A stretch of DNA of 64,000 nt from Erwinia sp050410775 (GTDB lineage Bacteria > Pseudomonadota > Gammaproteobacteria > Enterobacterales > Enterobacteriaceae). Below are positions 61,976-64,000 of this stretch, in pieces. The position numbers and the translations under genes were made by a program. The notes under the pieces were generated by a model. The model searched no databases and was not told the origin of the DNA. It saw only the letters and a list, made by a program, of their open reading frames with translations. Every line of letters begins with the position of its first letter. Positions within the stretch are counted from its first letter, which is position 1. The stretch lies in assembly GCF_050410775.1 (NCBI RefSeq), contig NZ_CP191229.1. One strand, 5' to 3'.

Positions 61976-63307
61976 ATGGCTAAGCAACCGGGATTAGATT
62001 TTCAAAGTGCCAAGGGTGGTTTTGGCGAACTCAAGCGCAGACTTCTGTTTGTGATTGGTGCGCTGATTGTTTTCCGCATTGGCTCTTTTATTCCAATCCC
62101 TGGTATCGATGCCACTGTACTTGCCAAACTGCTTGAGCAACAGCGTGGCACCATCATTGAAATGTTCAACATGTTCTCTGGTGGTGCCCTGAGTCGTGCT
62201 TCTATTTTTGCCCTGGGTATTATGCCGTATATTTCGGCCTCTATTATTATCCAGCTGCTGACAGTGGTTCATCCCGCGTTGGCAGAAATCAAGAAAGAAG
62301 GGGAGGCTGGCCGTCGTAAGATTAGCCAGTATACCCGCTACGGCACACTGGTTCTGGGCATATTTCAGTCTATCGGTATTGCTACCGGTTTACCGAATAT
62401 GCCAGGAATGCAGGGACTGGTGTTAAACCCAGGCTTTGCATTCTACTTTACCGCTGTTGTGAGCCTGGTTACCGGGACAATGTTCCTGATGTGGCTGGGC
62501 GAACAGATTACTGAGCGAGGTATCGGTAACGGTATCTCAATCATAATCTTCGCGGGTATTGTTGCGGGGCTACCGCCGGCCATTGGCCATACCATCGAGC
62601 AAGCGCGGCAAGGCGACCTGCACTTCCTCCTGTTGCTGTTGGTTGCAGTTCTCGTATTTGCAGTGACCTTCTTCGTTGTTTTCGTTGAGCGTGGTCAACG
62701 CCGCATTGTGGTGAACTATGCGAAACGTCAGCAAGGCCGTCGTGTCTATGCTGCACAGAGCACACATTTACCGCTGAAAGTGAATATGGCTGGGGTAATC
62801 CCTGCAATTTTCGCCTCCAGCATCATTCTGTTCCCGGCGACCATCGCGTCATGGTTCGGGGGCGGTACCGGTTGGAACTGGCTGACAACTATTTCAATGT
62901 ATTTGCAGCCCGGACAACCGCTTTATGTGCTACTCTATGCGACTGCAATCATCTTCTTCTGTTTCTTTTATACTGCGCTGGTTTTCAATCCGCGTGAAAC
63001 AGCAGATAACCTGAAGAAGTCTGGTGCATTTGTACCAGGAATTCGTCCGGGAGAACAGACGGCGAAGTACATCGATAAAGTAATGACACGCCTGACTTTA
63101 GTTGGTGCGCTTTACATTACTTTCATCTGCCTGATCCCGGAGTTCATGCGTGATGCGATGAAAGTTCCATTCTACTTCGGCGGCACGTCGCTGCTGATTG
63201 TAGTCGTTGTCATCATGGACTTTATGGCTCAAGTGCAAACTCTGATGATGTCCAGTCAGTATGAGTCTGCATTGAAGAAAGCAAACCTGAAAGGCTACGG
63301 CCGTTAA
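61976..63307 (+). CDS. secY: Protein translocase subunit SecY
   Basis: A 443-residue channel of the SecYEG translocon, the same length as E. coli, with 10 membrane segments. Typical motifs are GIMPYISASIIIQLLT in TM2 and RGQRRIVVNYAKRQ in a cytoplasmic loop that contacts SecA and the ribosome. It lies 8 bases after rplO. Confidence 0.98.
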   Translation: MAKQPGLDFQSAKGGFGELKRRLLFVIGALIVFRIGSFIPIPGIDATVLAKLLEQQRGTIIEMFNMFSGGALSRASIFALGIMPYISASIIIQLLTVVHPALAEIKKEGEAGRRKISQYTRYGTLVLGIFQSIGIATGLPNMPGMQGLVLNPGFAFYFTAVVSLVTGTMFLMWLGEQITERGIGNGISIIIFAGIVAGLPPAIGHTIEQARQGDLHFLLLLLVAVLVFAVTFFVVFVERGQRRIVVNYAKRQQGRRVYAAQSTHLPLKVNMAGVIPAIFASSIILFPATIASWFGGGTGWNWLTTISMYLQPGQPLYVLLYATAIIFFCFFYTALVFNPRETADNLKKSGAFVPGIRPGEQTAKYIDKVMTRLTLVGALYITFICLIPEFMRDAMKVPFYFGGTSLLIVVVVIMDFMAQVQTLMMSSQYESALKKANLKGYGR

Positions 63308-63338
63308 TCAGGCGCTTGAGAAGTTACGGAGAGTAAAA

Positions 63339-63455
63339 ATGAAAGTTCGTGCTTCCGTCAAGAAATTATGTCGTAACTGCAAAATCGTCCGTCGTGATGG
63401 TGTCGTACGTGTGATTTGCAGCGCCGAGCCTAAGCATAAACAGCGTCAAGGCTGA
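63339..63455 (+). CDS. rpmJ: 50S ribosomal protein L36
   Basis: A 38-residue zinc-binding form of L36, starting MKVRASVKKLCRNCKIV and ending KHKQRQG. The zinc ligands Cys11, Cys14 and Cys27 plus a His near 33 are present. ACGGAGAG precedes the ATG. Last gene of the spc operon. Confidence 0.97.
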   Translation: MKVRASVKKLCRNCKIVRRDGVVRVICSAEPKHKQRQG

Positions 63456-63472
63456 TTATTCGCATATTTTTC

Positions 63473-63501
63473 TTGCAAAGTCGGGTTGAGCTGGCTAGAT
63501 T
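63473..63501 (+). promoter_or_regulatory. alpha operon promoter
   Basis: TTGCAA (63473-63478) and TAGATT (63496-63501) spaced 17 bp, with sequence around them very close to E. coli P-alpha. Confidence 0.7.
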
Positions 63502-63507
63502 AGCCAG

Positions 63508-63600
63508 CCAATCTTTTGTATGTCTATGCGTTTCCCATTTGAGTATCCTGAAAACGGGCTTTTCGGCATGGGACGCATATTTTATTAGTAGGAGTGCATA
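63508..63600 (+). promoter_or_regulatory. alpha operon leader, S4-binding pseudoknot region
   Basis: The leader before rpsM keeps the E. coli-like segments GAAAACGGGCTTTTCGGCAT and TAGTAGGAGTGCATA just before the GTG start. In E. coli S4 binds a pseudoknot here to repress translation. Confidence 0.7.
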
Positions 63601-63957
63601 GTGGCCCGTATAGCAGGCATTAACATTCCTGATCATAAACATACTGTTATCGCTTTAACCGCGATCTTCGGTATCGGCAAGACCCGTTCACAGGCTATCT
63701 GCGCTGCAACCGGTATTGCTGAAAATGTTAAGATCAGTGAGCTGTCTGAAGAGCAAATCGACATTCTGCGTGACGAAGTTGCTAAGTTTGTTGTTGAAGG
63801 CGATCTGCGTCGTGAAGTTACCCTGAGCATCAAGCGTCTTATGGACCTTGGTTGCTATCGTGGTTTACGTCATCGTCGTGGTCTACCGGTTCGCGGTCAG
63901 CGTACCAAGACCAACGCACGTACCCGCAAGGGTCCGCGTAAACCGATCAAGAAATAA
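63601..63957 (+). CDS. rpsM: 30S ribosomal protein S13
   Basis: A 118-residue 30S head protein that touches the P-site tRNA and 50S (MARIAGINIPDHKHTVIALT; basic tail ending GPRKPIKK). It starts with GTG as in E. coli, with TAGGAG upstream. Confidence 0.98.
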   Translation: MARIAGINIPDHKHTVIALTAIFGIGKTRSQAICAATGIAENVKISELSEEQIDILRDEVAKFVVEGDLRREVTLSIKRLMDLGCYRGLRHRRGLPVRGQRTKTNARTRKGPRKPIKK

Positions 63958-63973
63958 TCGGGGTGATTGAATA

Positions 63974-64000
63974 ATGGCAAAGGCACCAGTTCGTGCACGT
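63974..64000 (+). CDS. rpsK: 30S ribosomal protein S11 (5' end only)
   Basis: Only nine codons are in the window (MAKAPVRAR), in the expected position after rpsM. Confidence 0.9.

Noticed and set aside
1..64000. CRISPR array, rRNA, tRNA, insertion sequence or prophage
   Set aside because: No regularly spaced repeats, no rRNA or tRNA-like segments and no transposase, integrase or phage structural genes were seen.

Overview
The window comes from the chromosome of a gammaproteobacterium of the order Enterobacterales. The gene order nudE-mrcA-hofMNOPQ-aroKB-damX-dam-rpe-gph-trpS, then cysG-nirDB-tsgA-ppiA-fic-pabA-argD-yhfK-crp, then yheS-kefGB-slyD-fkpA-tusDCB, and finally the str, S10, spc and alpha ribosomal operons, is the same backbone as around min 74 of the E. 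coli map. Proteins are very close to E. coli but not identical. The arrangement (no nirC, no gsp genes, a short DamX, codA beside nirB) suggests Erwiniaceae (Pantoea/Erwinia-like); the family assignment is inference.

Layout. 1-13.1 kb: end of nudE, PBP1A (mrcA), divergent DNA-uptake operon hofMNOPQ, and the aroK-aroB-damX-dam-rpe-gph-trpS superoperon. 13.1-19.4 kb: two inverted copies of a ~115 bp palindromic repeat flank cysG, nirD, nirB (with a textbook FNR plus NarL/NarP promoter) and a divergent codA-type cytosine deaminase. 19.4-29.8 kb: tsgA, ppiA, a yhfG-fic gene fusion, pabA, argD (tandem ArgR boxes), yhfK, crp, yhfA, prkB, yheU, yheT.

29.8-36.3 kb is an accessory stretch inserted between yheT and yheS. 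It holds a LysE-type exporter, a NUDIX hydrolase, a TetR regulator with a clear operator and a DUF1348 gene, a small unknown ORF, an MFS transporter, and a divergent pair made of a ribbon-helix-helix protein and an unknown 176-residue protein. Long AT-richer non-coding gaps carry at least four copies of a GTCCGC...GCGGAC-type palindromic repeat.

36.3-45.1 kb returns to the backbone: yheS, kefG-kefB-yheV, slyD, slyX, fkpA, yheO-tusDCB. 45.1-64 kb is the ribosomal region: rpsL-rpsG-fusA-tuf, bfd-bfr, the S10 operon, the spc operon and the start of the alpha operon. The S10 and spc operons are separated by about 2 kb holding an 8-oxoguanine-deaminase-like amidohydrolase with a twin-arginine-like N-terminus. 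This is the most unexpected placement in the window.

The most distinctive observations are (i) the single-chain YhfG-Fic fusion, which joins the antitoxin N-terminus to the toxin body, has a GNGR Fic motif, and has Ser where the antitoxin has its inhibitory Glu; (ii) the apparently exported amidohydrolase between rpsQ and rplN; (iii) the paired inverted repeats around nirBD-cysG-codA; and (iv) the RHH/176-residue divergent module with repeated GGTA/TACC half-sites. No rRNA, tRNA, CRISPR array or intact insertion sequence was found.
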